A stretch of 6,619 nucleotides of DNA, taken from Eubacterium sp. GTDB taxonomy: Bacteria > Bacillota_A > Clostridia > Lachnospirales > Lachnospiraceae. The position numbers and the translations under genes are program-made. The stretch's first letter is position 1. Each line of letters opens with the position of its first letter. The stretch covers positions 1-6,619 of the forward strand of contig JAFVEX010000156.1 of NCBI GenBank assembly GCA_017475785.1, read 5' to 3'. Below are positions 1 through 6,619 of the stretch, in pieces. Under the pieces are notes generated by a model. It searched no databases. It was given only the letters and a program-made list of their open reading frames with translations, and was not told where the DNA came from.

Positions 1-2
1 AG

Positions 3-1229
3 ATTTACGGCATTAAGGCACCGGTTTTCAAGGGCTACGAGTTCATCGGCATCAAGGGAACGACGGGCAAAATGTCCGGTTCCTCAGGTCTCAATCTGAC
101 ACCGGATACACTGCTGAAGATTTATCAGCCCCAGATCCTGCTGTGGCTGTACTCCCGCGTCGAGCCGAACAAGGCATTTGATCTCTGCTTTGACGACGGT
201 ATTCTGCGGCAGTATTTTGAGTTTGACAAGCAGTACAACCAGTACATCAGCGGCGAGGCGGACGAGCGTGTTAAGACGATCATCGAAAACTGTCTTCTGA
301 CAGACGAGAAGATCCATACCGTGCCGATGTCTCTGCTGGTACAGCTTGGCTCGATCGTCGACTTCAATGTGCCGATGCTGGAGACGGTCTTTGAGAAGAT
401 CAATCAGCCATATAAATATGAAGAGTTTAAGGAGCGCCTGGATCTGGCAAAATACTGGCTTGAGAACTGTGCACCGGAGAATGCAAATAAGCTGATCCCA
501 TACCGCAACTGGGAAGTTTACGAGGCGCTGAACGACGATGAAAAGAAGGAAATTACTCTTCTGTACGAGTATCTCAGCACACAGGAATACAGCCTTGACG
601 AACTGAACCAGCAGCTGTATGCAATTCCGAAACAGGTATTCGGTGAGGATGCGGAAAATCTGAAGAAGCTGCAGGGCGCATTTTTTAAAGCGGTTTACAA
701 GCTGCTCCTGAACAAGGAGAAGGGACCGCGCCTGTATCTGTTCCTGTATGCGATCGAGAAGGAAAGCTATCTGCGTCTGCTGGATTTCTCAACGCCGAAG
801 ACAGAGGAAGAGCAGACGCCGATTTCCGAGCTGAATAAGGAGCCGGAAGAGGAGGAGCAGGTTGTCGAATACGGTGAGCCGGATCCGGTCGAGCCGGTGA
901 AGGAAGAGATCCCGCTGGATGTATTTGACAGGCTGGATCTGCGCGTATGCAAGATCCTGAAGTGTCAGGAGATCAGAAAGTCACACAGCTGCTACAAGCT
1001 GACCCTCAATGACGGCCTGAAGGAGCGTGTGATCGTGTCTTCTATTAAACACGATTACAAGCCGGAGCAGCTGATCGGAAAGAAGATCATTGTCATCGCA
1101 AATCTGGAGCCGGCCCGCATTACCGGCGTTAAGAGCGAAGGTATGCTGCTGGCAGCTACCAATAACGCATGCGGCTGCCAGGTGGTATTTGTGGATGATA
1201 TCGTTCCGGAGGGAACACGGATAAAGTAA
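3..1229 (+). CDS. lysS: Class I lysyl-tRNA synthetase, 3' part, with C-terminal tRNA-binding domain
   Basis: Attaches lysine to tRNA-Lys in the cytosol. The gene is cut by the window's left edge; the open frame begins at base 3 and gives 408 visible residues. Residues 23-29 read KMSGSSG, the KMSKS-type ATP-binding loop of class I LysRS (family known from archaea, spirochaetes and some Clostridia). The ATG at 72 is the Met of this motif, not a start. The helical anticodon-binding part runs to about residue 263 and ends in a GPRLYLFLYAI segment resembling the class I LysRS C-terminus. A Glu/Pro-rich acidic linker (about 264-303) leads to an OB-fold domain (about 304-408) with the features of the MetRS C-terminus and Trbp111: FDRLDLRV, IVSSI, YKPEQLIGKK, NLEPARITGVKSEGM. 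That domain probably adds tRNA affinity (inferred). The TAA stop is at 1227. The symbol lysK is also used for this class. No terminator with a T-run follows. Confidence 0.93.
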   Translation: MYGIKAPVFKGYEFIGIKGTTGKMSGSSGLNLTPDTLLKIYQPQILLWLYSRVEPNKAFDLCFDDGILRQYFEFDKQYNQYISGEADERVKTIIENCLLTDEKIHTVPMSLLVQLGSIVDFNVPMLETVFEKINQPYKYEEFKERLDLAKYWLENCAPENANKLIPYRNWEVYEALNDDEKKEITLLYEYLSTQEYSLDELNQQLYAIPKQVFGEDAENLKKLQGAFFKAVYKLLLNKEKGPRLYLFLYAIEKESYLRLLDFSTPKTEEEQTPISELNKEPEEEEQVVEYGEPDPVEPVKEEIPLDVFDRLDLRVCKILKCQEIRKSHSCYKLTLNDGLKERVIVSSIKHDYKPEQLIGKKIIVIANLEPARITGVKSEGMLLAATNNACGCQVVFVDDIVPEGTRIK

Positions 1230-1235
1230 TTATTG

Positions 1236-1432
1236 AGATTCAGGTCGAAACGGGTTGATTTGAGCGAATGTGACTTCGCTTCGCAAAGCTGACTGCTAAC
1301 TCCGGCTAAGTGTCCGGAACATTCACGGCATGAGATGTTCATGTCCCGGACACTAAGTCTGCGTAAGCAGTGGATCTTTGTTCGCTCTCGTCAGAACATC
1401 CGCTCAAAAGCAACCTCGTCCGACAGCAATCT
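1236..1432. repeat. Long imperfect inverted repeat between lysS and copA
   Basis: The two halves of this 197-bp stretch are imperfect reverse complements, with arms of about 87-92 bases around a centre of about 18 bases (1323-1340). Reading the left arm against the reverse complement of the right arm, matching blocks occur in the same order: AGATT, GTCG, GGTTG, TTTGAGCG then ATGT, CAAAG, CTGCT, and the best-kept inner block CTAAGTGTCCGGAACAT (1306-1322) against ATGTCCCGGACACTAAG (1341-1357), 15 of 17 paired. The transcript could fold into one long hairpin. It starts 6 bases after the lysS stop and ends 30 bases before the copA start. No T-run follows, so it is not a typical intrinsic terminator, and no convincing protein is encoded. 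The shape suggests a MITE-like or other palindromic intergenic repeat, but a cis-acting RNA is possible. No clear target-site duplication was found. Confidence 0.8.
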
Positions 1433-1449
1433 GGCAGCGACATAAATAT

Positions 1450-1465
1450 AAGAGGATTCACGGTG
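1450..1465 (+). promoter_or_regulatory. Ribosome binding site that sets the copA start (GTG)
   Basis: AAGAGGA at 1450-1456 lies six bases before GTG at 1463. It decides the start: an in-frame GTG at 1370 would add 31 residues translated from the inverted repeat and has no comparable ribosome binding site. The protein from 1463 opens [14 protein letters not shown], the usual beginning of an N-terminal metal-binding domain. The AT-rich CATAAATATAAG at 1441-1452 resembles a -10 box but overlaps the binding site, so it is unlikely to be the promoter. Confidence 0.75.
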
Positions 1466-4066
1466 GATAAATATACAGTAACAGGGATGAGCTGCGCGGC
1501 CTGCCAGGCCCGCGTTGAGAAGGCGGTGGCGAAGGTGCCGGGCGTGACGTCTGTGGCGGTCAGCCTGCTGACCAATTCCATGGGCGTGGAGGGAACTGCC
1601 GCGCTGGAGGAAGTGATCCGGGCAGTGACAGACGCCGGCTACGGCGCAGAGGTGCAGGGTGCACCGGCGGCAGAGCGCGGAGAGAAAGCTGCTGCGGCTG
1701 CTGCTTTTGCCGCGCAGGAAGAAGCGCTGCGGGACCGGGAGACGCCGCTTTTGAAGCGCCGCCTGATCCTTTCTGCGGCATTTCTCGCTGTCCTAATGTA
1801 TGTCACGATGGGACACAATATGTGGGGATGGCCGCTTCCGGCGTATTTTAACCACAACCATCTGGGCCTGACACTGACGCAGATGATACTCGCTGCGATC
1901 GTGATGATCATCAACCGTAAATTCTTCATCAGCGGCTTCGGATCGCTGCGGCATGGCGCGCCGAATATGGACACTTTGGTGGCAATGGGCTCCGGCGTGT
2001 CCTTCGGATGGAGCGTTTTCGTCTTTTATGAAATGTGCGGCATGATCACAAAGGGCGCTGACAACATGGAGCTGATGGAGCTGTATCACAATCAGCTGTA
2101 TTTCGAGTCGGCGGCGATGATTCTTGCCCTGATTACCGTCGGGAAAATGCTCGAGGCTATGTCCAAGGGCAGGACGACGGATGCCCTGAAGAGCCTGATG
2201 AAGCTCGCACCGCAGACGGCAGTGGTTTTGCGGAACGGTGAGGAAACAGAGGTCGCAATCGGTGAGGTTGCGGCGGGCGATATATTTGTCGTGCGGCCGG
2301 GGGAGAGCATTCCGGTCGACGGCACGGTGCTCGACGGTGTCAGCGCGGTAAACGAGTCTGCACTGACCGGCGAGAGCATTCCCGTAGATAAAAATCCCGG
2401 AGACCGTGTCAGTGCGGCGACAATCAATCAGTCCGGCTATCTTCAGTGCCGGGCGGAGCGCGTCGGCGCGGATACGACGCTGGCACAGATTATCAGTATG
2501 GTTTCGGACGCGGCGGCGACCAAGGCGCCGATTGCCCGGATTGCAGACCGTGTATCAGGTGTGTTTGTGCCGGCCGTGATCGGAATTGCCGCAGTTGTAA
2601 TTATAGGGTGGCTGCTGCACGGCGAATCCCTGAGTTTTGCGCTTGCACGCGGCATTTCCGTGCTTGTTATCTCCTGTCCGTGCGCACTCGGGCTGGCAAC
2701 GCCGGTGGCGATTATGGCCGGAAACGGTCTCGGTGCGCGGAACGGAATTCTGTTCAAAACCAGTGAAGCGCTCGAAAATGCGGGAAAGACAGATATTGTC
2801 GCGCTGGATAAAACAGGAACGATTACGTCCGGTGAGCCTGCTGTGACAGATTTGCTCCCGGCAGAACATATTACAGAAGAAAAACTGCTCGCAGCGGCAT
2901 ATGCCCTTGAGCAGAAGAGCGAACATCCGCTCGCAAAAGCGATTGTCGCACGGGCGGAGGCGGATCAGATCCCGGCGCAGGAAGCAGCAGATTTTCTCGC
3001 GCAGCCCGGGAAAGGCCTGGAAGCTGTTGTCGGCGGAAAACGTCTGCACGGCGGAAACAGCCGCTATATACAGGGATTCTGCAGTGTTTCCGGACAGTTT
3101 GAGCAGGAAGCCGCAAAGCTTGCAGAAGCGGGAAAAACGCCCCTTTACTTTGAGGAAGACGGGAAACTGCTCGGCGTCATTGCGGTTGCAGATGTGATCA
3201 AGCCGGATTCGGCGGAGGCCATTCGCGAGATGCGTAATCTCGGCCTCCACGTTGTCATGCTGACAGGCGACAACGAGCGGACGGCCCGCGCGATCGGCGC
3301 AGCGGCCGGCGTGGACGATGTCGTGGCAGGCGTCCTGCCGGATGGAAAAGAAGCCGTGATCCGGGAATTGCAGAAACAGGGCCGCACCATCATGATCGGC
3401 GACGGTATTAACGACGCGCCGGCACTCACACGCGCGGATACAGGCATTGCAATCGGCGCAGGGACAGACGTAGCCATCGACAGCGCAGACGTTGTCCTGA
3501 TGAACAGCTCACTCAAAGATGCAGCGGCGGCAGTCCGGCTCAGCCGGGCAGTTCTTAAGAACATCCATGAGAACCTGTTCTGGGCATTTTTCTACAATGT
3601 GATCTGCATTCCGCTGGCAGCCGGTTTGTTTGCATGGAAACTCAACCCGATGATCGGTGCCGCGGCAATGAGCCTGTCAAGCTTTACCGTCTGCATGAAT
3701 GCATTGCGGCTGAATCTGTTCCGTCTGCATGATGCATCGCATGACCGGCCGCGTGCCGGCAGTGGTCAGGCGGCCGGAGATCCGGAGGTCTGCAGTATTC
3801 AGAATACTGTTATACAAGACAATGAATCAGAAACGACAGAAGAAAGGAGCAGCCAGATGGAAAAAACAGTACAGATTGAAGGCATGATGTGCGCACACTG
3901 CGAGGCAACGGTCAAAAAAGCACTCGAGGCACTGGACTTCGTGGCAGAAGCAGTGCCGAGCCACGAAGAAAACCGCGCAGTCCTGAAACTTTCCGGAGAC
4001 TTCGATGAGGCTGCTGTGAAGAAGGCTGTTGAGGACAAGGATTATACGTTTGTTGGTGTTCTGTAA
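1463..4066 (+). CDS. copA: Copper-exporting P1B-1-type ATPase with N- and C-terminal metal-binding domains
   Basis: Pumps Cu+ out across the cytoplasmic membrane using ATP; 867 residues from the GTG start. Order: HMA domain with GMSCAAC (C11, C14); Ala/Glu-rich spacer; membrane helices near 101-117, 135-155, 169-190 and 211-231; actuator domain with TGES (302-305); helices near 366-385 and around the CPC transport site (C405-P406-C407); phosphorylation loop DKTGT (D449); SEHP (H488) in the nucleotide domain; TGDN (601-604); GDGINDAP (646-653); helix 7 with YN (711-712) and helix 8 with MSLSS (736-740). CPC plus YN plus MxxSS is the Cu+ ligand set of P1B-1 ATPases. The loops after helices 1 and 3 are rich in Met and His. 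A polar linker (about 753-798) joins a second HMA domain (about 799-867) with GMMCAHC (C810, C813). Most bacterial CopA proteins lack this C-terminal domain. No copper-sensing regulator gene is in the window. Confidence 0.95.
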   Translation: MDKYTVTGMSCAACQARVEKAVAKVPGVTSVAVSLLTNSMGVEGTAALEEVIRAVTDAGYGAEVQGAPAAERGEKAAAAAAFAAQEEALRDRETPLLKRRLILSAAFLAVLMYVTMGHNMWGWPLPAYFNHNHLGLTLTQMILAAIVMIINRKFFISGFGSLRHGAPNMDTLVAMGSGVSFGWSVFVFYEMCGMITKGADNMELMELYHNQLYFESAAMILALITVGKMLEAMSKGRTTDALKSLMKLAPQTAVVLRNGEETEVAIGEVAAGDIFVVRPGESIPVDGTVLDGVSAVNESALTGESIPVDKNPGDRVSAATINQSGYLQCRAERVGADTTLAQIISMVSDAAATKAPIARIADRVSGVFVPAVIGIAAVVIIGWLLHGESLSFALARGISVLVISCPCALGLATPVAIMAGNGLGARNGILFKTSEALENAGKTDIVALDKTGTITSGEPAVTDLLPAEHITEEKLLAAAYALEQKSEHPLAKAIVARAEADQIPAQEAADFLAQPGKGLEAVVGGKRLHGGNSRYIQGFCSVSGQFEQEAAKLAEAGKTPLYFEEDGKLLGVIAVADVIKPDSAEAIREMRNLGLHVVMLTGDNERTARAIGAAAGVDDVVAGVLPDGKEAVIRELQKQGRTIMIGDGINDAPALTRADTGIAIGAGTDVAIDSADVVLMNSSLKDAAAAVRLSRAVLKNIHENLFWAFFYNVICIPLAAGLFAWKLNPMIGAAAMSLSSFTVCMNALRLNLFRLHDASHDRPRAGSGQAAGDPEVCSIQNTVIQDNESETTEERSSQMEKTVQIEGMMCAHCEATVKKALEALDFVAEAVPSHEENRAVLKLSGDFDEAAVKKAVEDKDYTFVGVL
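3793..3809. repeat. Perfect 17-bp palindrome in the copA linker region
   Basis: CAGTATTC, one central A, then GAATACTG: eight-base arms with no mismatch. It lies in the stretch coding for the linker between the last membrane helix of CopA and the C-terminal metal-binding domain, 47 bases upstream of the internal ATG at 3857. TATACA follows at 3811-3816 and is weakly like a -10 box, but there is no good -35 box. It may be a repressor site or a small RNA hairpin left from when the tail was a separate gene; chance is also possible. It does not match the CopY box (TACAnnTGTA). Confidence 0.6.
3844..3859 (+). promoter_or_regulatory. Internal ribosome binding site and ATG within copA
   Basis: AAGGAG at 3844-3849 is a strong Shine-Dalgarno match, seven bases before an ATG at 3857 that is in frame with copA. 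Codons for Glu-Glu-Arg-Ser in the linker supply the purine-rich stretch, so it could be accidental, but the spacing is ideal and the ATG falls exactly where a free CopZ would begin. Confidence 0.6.
3857..4066 (+). CDS. Possible free CopZ-like copper chaperone from an internal start in copA
   Basis: Translation from the internal ATG would give a 69-residue soluble protein identical to the C-terminal domain of CopA. It begins [15 protein letters not shown], with Cu+-binding cysteines at residues 12 and 15, and has the length and fold pattern of a stand-alone CopZ or Atx1-type chaperone, which carries Cu+ in the cytosol and hands it to the pump. Seen: the start signals and the domain. Known: E. 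coli makes a short chaperone from its copA gene, though by ribosomal frameshifting and from the N-terminal end. Inferred: this gene gives both the fused pump and a free carrier, or the two genes fused when a stop codon was lost and the old start signals remain. The product is not proven, and the sequence may be translated only as part of CopA. Confidence 0.45.
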   Translation: MEKTVQIEGMMCAHCEATVKKALEALDFVAEAVPSHEENRAVLKLSGDFDEAAVKKAVEDKDYTFVGVL

Positions 4067-4081
4067 AAGGAGAAGAAAACA

Positions 4082-4756
4082 GTGGCATTACGACAAAGAT
4101 CCAGAAAATACTTCATACGAGGCTGCATATTCCTTGCCGCCTTTCTCATTTTTACCATCGTGGTGCGTTTTGTAAACGTGGAGCCGATCGGTCCGCAGGG
4201 AACCTCGGTCGGCCTGGCAAAGCTGAACGGGGCAGTGTTTAACCGTCTCGGCGGGTTCCATCAGGGCTTTTACACGCTCTCCAGGATTCTCGGCATCATC
4301 GTTCTGCTCGGTGGACTTTGTGTCGCATTGCTTGCAGTCATCCAGGCAGTACACAAGCGGAGCATCCGGAAGGTGAACTGGGATTTGAAAGTTTATATTT
4401 TGTATGGAATCGCTGTGCTGGTCATCTATCTTGTGACAGAGCATTTTTCTATCAACTGGAGACCGGTGATACTGGATGAGGCGAAGGGGCTGGAGCTTTC
4501 GTATCCGTCTTCTCACACACTGCTTTCAATCTCTGTGATCGGCGCGATCACGGCGCAGATGAAACTCCGGGTCAAGGATGCGGGCACGCGGCATATCCTC
4601 GAAACCGGTGCGTGGGTACTTGCGACGGTAACCGTTCTTGCACGGTTTCTGTCCGGTGTCCACTGGACGACAGATATCATCGGAAGTATTCTGCTGGCGA
4701 CAGCACTCTGCGAGGGATACCGGGCGGCGGTGAAATACCGCTACAGAAGATTCTGA
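4082..4756 (+). CDS. PAP2-family membrane phosphatase
   Basis: Probably removes phosphate from a lipid phosphate or polyprenyl pyrophosphate at the outer membrane face; the substrate cannot be told. It has 224 residues and several hydrophobic helices (about 15-30, 66-90, 104-118, 145-160, 176-190, 198-212). The PAP2 signature is present in three parts: INWRP (R127, P128), YPSSHT (142-146 is PSSHT, with H145 the acid-base His) and ARFLSGVHWTTD (R188, H194 the nucleophile, D198). In motif 1 the usual Lys of KxxxxxxRP is Glu (E120), and PSGH reads PSSH. The GTG start follows AAGGAG (4067-4072) by nine bases, and the gene begins 16 bases after the copA stop, so it is likely co-transcribed with copA. 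Cell-wall lipid carrier recycling is one possible role, but nothing here shows it. Confidence 0.85.
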   Translation: MALRQRSRKYFIRGCIFLAAFLIFTIVVRFVNVEPIGPQGTSVGLAKLNGAVFNRLGGFHQGFYTLSRILGIIVLLGGLCVALLAVIQAVHKRSIRKVNWDLKVYILYGIAVLVIYLVTEHFSINWRPVILDEAKGLELSYPSSHTLLSISVIGAITAQMKLRVKDAGTRHILETGAWVLATVTVLARFLSGVHWTTDIIGSILLATALCEGYRAAVKYRYRRF

Positions 4757-4843
4757 TGATTGTCACATAAAGCAATCGAATGCATGAAGATGCCCGATGC
4801 GGCAGAGGTAACTGACGACCGGCATTGTGTATGAGGAAAAAAT
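4757..4843 (+). other. Short intergenic gap before the ABC importer genes
   Basis: This 87-base gap holds no gene. TTGTCA at 4760-4765 is close to a -35 box, and CATGAA lies 17 bases further at 4783-4788, but that is a poor -10 box, so a promoter here is only tentative. Short pairings can be drawn: GATTG with CAATC (4758-4762 and 4773-4777), and AATGC with GCATT (4779-4783 and 4822-4826) enclosing TGCC with GGCA. None is followed by a T-run, so there is no clear terminator. No purine riboswitch or other known riboswitch core was recognised. Confidence 0.35.
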
Positions 4844-6385
4844 ATGGCGTCTCCGATTATTGAAATGAGACAGATCAAGAAGACCTTCGGTCTGATTACC
4901 GCAAACAGCGGGGTCAATCTGGAAATCTATCCCGGCGAAATCCACGCGCTGCTCGGTGAGAACGGTGCGGGAAAGAGTACATTGATGAACATCCTTACGG
5001 GGATCTATACCCCGGACGGCGGTGCAATTTATTATAAGGGAAAAAGAGCAGACATTCGTACGCCAAAAGATGCTGTCGCGCTCGGAATCGGTATGGTGCA
5101 TCAGCATTTCCGCCTGATTCCGACGCTGACTGTGGCCGAGAATGTCTTTTTATATTCTGAAAATAAAAGCTTTTTCCTGAAGAAGGAACAAATTGAGCGC
5201 GAAATTGACGCATGTGCAAAAGAATTCAATCTGGAGGTGGATGCATCCGCCTATGTGTGGCAGCTTTCGGTCGGCGAGCAGCAGCGCGTTGAGATCGTAA
5301 AACTGCTCTACCAGGGAGCGGAGATTCTGATTCTGGATGAGCCGTCTGCGGTTCTTACGCCGCAGGAGGCGCAGCATATGTTTGACACACTGCGCAGGAT
5401 GGCGGACAGCGGCAAGGCGGTGATCGTGATCTCCCACAAGATGAATGAGGTCATGAACAACGCGGACCGCATTACCGTACTCAAGGGCGGAACCGTCGCG
5501 GACACGATGCTGGCCGCGGATGCCACAGTGGAGCGTCTGACAGAGGCTGTGGTCGGCACCAGCATGGGAACACAGAAGCGGTCTCTGGACCGTGAACCCG
5601 GGGATGAGATCGTATTTACCATGGAAGGCGTATCCGCCAGAAATGACAGAAACCTCCCGGCGCTGAAAGATATCTCACTTTCCATCCGGAAAGGGGAAAT
5701 TTTCGGCATTGCCGGTGTCGCCGGGAACGGACAGCGCGAGCTCTCTGAAGTCATTACAGGGCTGCGGCCGGTGACAGCAGGTAAGATCATGCTGCAGGGG
5801 TCCGATATTACCAGAGCTTCTGTCAGGGACCGGATCGGGCGCGGTGTCGCATTTATTCCGGAGGACCGGAGAACGACAGGTCTGGTTCTCGAACTGGATA
5901 TGAAACACAACCTGATTCTGAAGGAATATAACCAGAAAAAATACAGCCGGGCGGGCATCCTGCAGGAAGAGCAGATGCAGAAAGATGCCGATGCCTATAC
6001 GGATGCCTATGAAATCAAACACGCGGGCGTGACGTATCCGGTCGGTCTGATGTCGGGCGGAAATCAGCAGAAACTCCTGTTCGCCCGGGAGGTGGCGGGA
6101 AATCCGAAGCTGATCGTCGCGGCATATCCCGTGCGGGGACTTGACATTGGCGCGGCGGAGGTGATTCGCCGGATTCTGAACGAGCAGAGCTGGAAAGGCG
6201 CGGCGGTTGTCTTTATTTCGGAGGAACTGGAAGAAATCTTCGATATGTGTGACCGGGTCGGGGTTCTCTGCGACGGAGAGCTGATGGGAATCCGCGATAT
6301 CGATGAGACGGACATTATGGAAATCGGCAGAATGATGACCGGAGAAAGAGCTTCCGGGGAAAGCCGGAAAGGAGGGGACCGATGA
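4844..6385 (+). CDS. BmpA/Nup-type ABC importer, two-domain ATP-binding protein
   Basis: Powers a membrane importer of the family including B. subtilis NupO (YufO) and sugar ATPases such as RbsA; with the permease next to it, nucleoside or similar uptake is the best guess. It has 513 residues and two tandem nucleotide-binding domains. The first is complete: Walker A GENGAGKST (38-46), Q-loop MVHQHF (Q87), signature LSVGEQQ (141-147), Walker B ILILDEP (161-167), H-loop H198. The second is degenerate, as is usual here: Walker A-like GVAGNGQRE (291-299) lacks the Lys, the signature is intact (MSGGNQQ, 403-409), Walker B reads LIVAAYPVRGLD (423-434) without the Asp-Glu pair, and the H-loop His is Glu (SEE, 459-461). 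So one site probably hydrolyses ATP. The ATG follows TGAGGA (4832-4837) by six bases. The stop overlaps the permease start. No receptor lipoprotein gene lies upstream, where it is often found. Confidence 0.92.
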   Translation: MASPIIEMRQIKKTFGLITANSGVNLEIYPGEIHALLGENGAGKSTLMNILTGIYTPDGGAIYYKGKRADIRTPKDAVALGIGMVHQHFRLIPTLTVAENVFLYSENKSFFLKKEQIEREIDACAKEFNLEVDASAYVWQLSVGEQQRVEIVKLLYQGAEILILDEPSAVLTPQEAQHMFDTLRRMADSGKAVIVISHKMNEVMNNADRITVLKGGTVADTMLAADATVERLTEAVVGTSMGTQKRSLDREPGDEIVFTMEGVSARNDRNLPALKDISLSIRKGEIFGIAGVAGNGQRELSEVITGLRPVTAGKIMLQGSDITRASVRDRIGRGVAFIPEDRRTTGLVLELDMKHNLILKEYNQKKYSRAGILQEEQMQKDADAYTDAYEIKHAGVTYPVGLMSGGNQQKLLFAREVAGNPKLIVAAYPVRGLDIGAAEVIRRILNEQSWKGAAVVFISEELEEIFDMCDRVGVLCDGELMGIRDIDETDIMEIGRMMTGERASGESRKGGDR

Positions 6386-6619
6386 TGCGCGGCCGGATCT
6401 ATCTCAAAAAGCGAATCGGCGTACCCGTCTGGTACCGGGTGCTCAATCCTGTTCTTTTCGTAATCCTTGCGCTGATATTCAGCGGCATCTTCCTGGTGGC
6501 GGTCGGATTTAATCCGCTGACTGTTTACGGGAAAATGCTGAAGACCATCTGTTCTGCGAGCGGCCTGAAGCGGAGCATTGAGGCGGGAATACCGCTGATG
6601 CTGACCGGCCTTGCGGTTG
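6382..6619 (+). CDS. BmpA/Nup-type ABC importer permease, N-terminal part
   Basis: First of the two membrane subunits expected for this importer (NupP/YufP-like); the right edge of the window cuts it after 79 codons. The frame opens MMRGRIYLKKRIGVP, with basic residues on the cytoplasmic side, then a hydrophobic helix (about residues 22-44) ending in VAVGFNPLTVY. It continues with an IEAGIPLMLTGLAV segment, typical of permeases in this family, where it leads into the conserved permease domain. GGAGGGG at 6371-6377 is a strong binding site, and either ATG (6382 or 6385) could be used. The first overlaps the ATPase stop in an ATGA junction, which points to coupled translation. The partner permease and the substrate-binding lipoprotein would be expected beyond the window. 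Confidence 0.85.
   Translation, partial: MMRGRIYLKKRIGVPVWYRVLNPVLFVILALIFSGIFLVAVGFNPLTVYGKMLKTICSASGLKRSIEAGIPLMLTGLAV

Noticed and set aside
1306..1357. Intrinsic terminator for lysS
   Set aside because: The stem is strong, but its 3' side is followed by GTCTGCGTAAGCAG and no T-run.
1370..1462. Earlier GTG start for copA, adding 31 residues
   Set aside because: The added residues come from the inverted repeat, have no metal-binding or membrane features and lack a good ribosome binding site, while GTG 1463 has one and fits the family start.
1230..1462. T-box or other known riboswitch leader for copA
   Set aside because: No T-box sequence, no terminator/antiterminator pair and no known metal-riboswitch core were seen; the near-palindromic layout is better explained as a repeat element.
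2299..2395. Repeated GAGAGCATTCC segments in copA
   Set aside because: They encode the two GESIPVD peptides of the actuator domain, which are normal in P1B ATPases.
2446..2846. Overlapping + strand frames inside copA
   Set aside because: They lie in a different frame across the CPC and DKTGT region, with Arg- and Cys-rich sequence that matches no protein family.
2555..3250. 231-codon open frame on the minus strand inside copA
   Set aside because: It is antisense to conserved CopA motifs, has no recognisable domain and is expected as a by-product of GC-rich codon use.
5308..5958. 216-codon open frame on the minus strand inside the ATPase gene
   Set aside because: It is antisense to the Walker B and second domain of a clear ATPase, and its Ser/Arg-rich composition is typical of a shadow frame.
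5714..6230. Broken second ATP-binding site as a sign of gene decay
   Set aside because: Loss of the Walker A Lys and Walker B acids in the second domain is usual in this class of two-domain importer ATPases, and the frame is intact.

Overview
The window comes from a Gram-positive anaerobe of the class Clostridia, most likely a Lachnospiraceae-type gut bacterium. This is inferred from a class I lysyl-tRNA synthetase, a Firmicutes-style CopA followed by a CopZ-like metal-binding domain, a BmpA/Nup-type ABC importer, strong Shine-Dalgarno sites, two GTG starts and a fairly GC-rich composition. All genes lie on the + strand. The genus cannot be fixed from sequence reading alone.

Layout. Positions 3-1229 hold the 3' part of a class I lysyl-tRNA synthetase gene. 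It starts just before the KMSKS-type loop and ends in a fused tRNA-binding OB-fold domain like that of MetRS and Trbp111. The lysS-copA gap (1230-1462) is almost filled by a roughly 197-bp imperfect inverted repeat (1236-1432), which is not an intrinsic terminator. Positions 1463-4066 encode a Cu+-exporting P1B-1 ATPase (CopA). It has an N-terminal metal-binding domain and, unusually, a second one at the C-terminus that looks like a whole CopZ chaperone. This tail has its own Shine-Dalgarno site and in-frame ATG (3857), so a free chaperone may be made from the same message. A perfect 17-bp palindrome sits in the linker just upstream. Sixteen bases after copA follows a PAP2-family membrane phosphatase (4082-4756). 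After an 87-bp gap comes a two-domain ATPase of a BmpA/NupNOPQ-type importer (4844-6385), overlapping by an ATGA junction the start of its permease (6382 to window end).

How the genes fit together. CopA and its CopZ-like tail form a copper efflux unit: a cytosolic carrier domain and the pump that exports Cu+. The PAP2 gene is probably co-transcribed with copA by proximity, but no functional link to copper is visible. The ATPase and permease belong to one importer, likely for nucleosides or a related small solute; the second permease and the lipoprotein receptor are not in the window. LysRS is a housekeeping gene that appears to be a neighbour only. The most unusual points are the long palindromic element, the nested CopZ start and the LysRS domain fusion.
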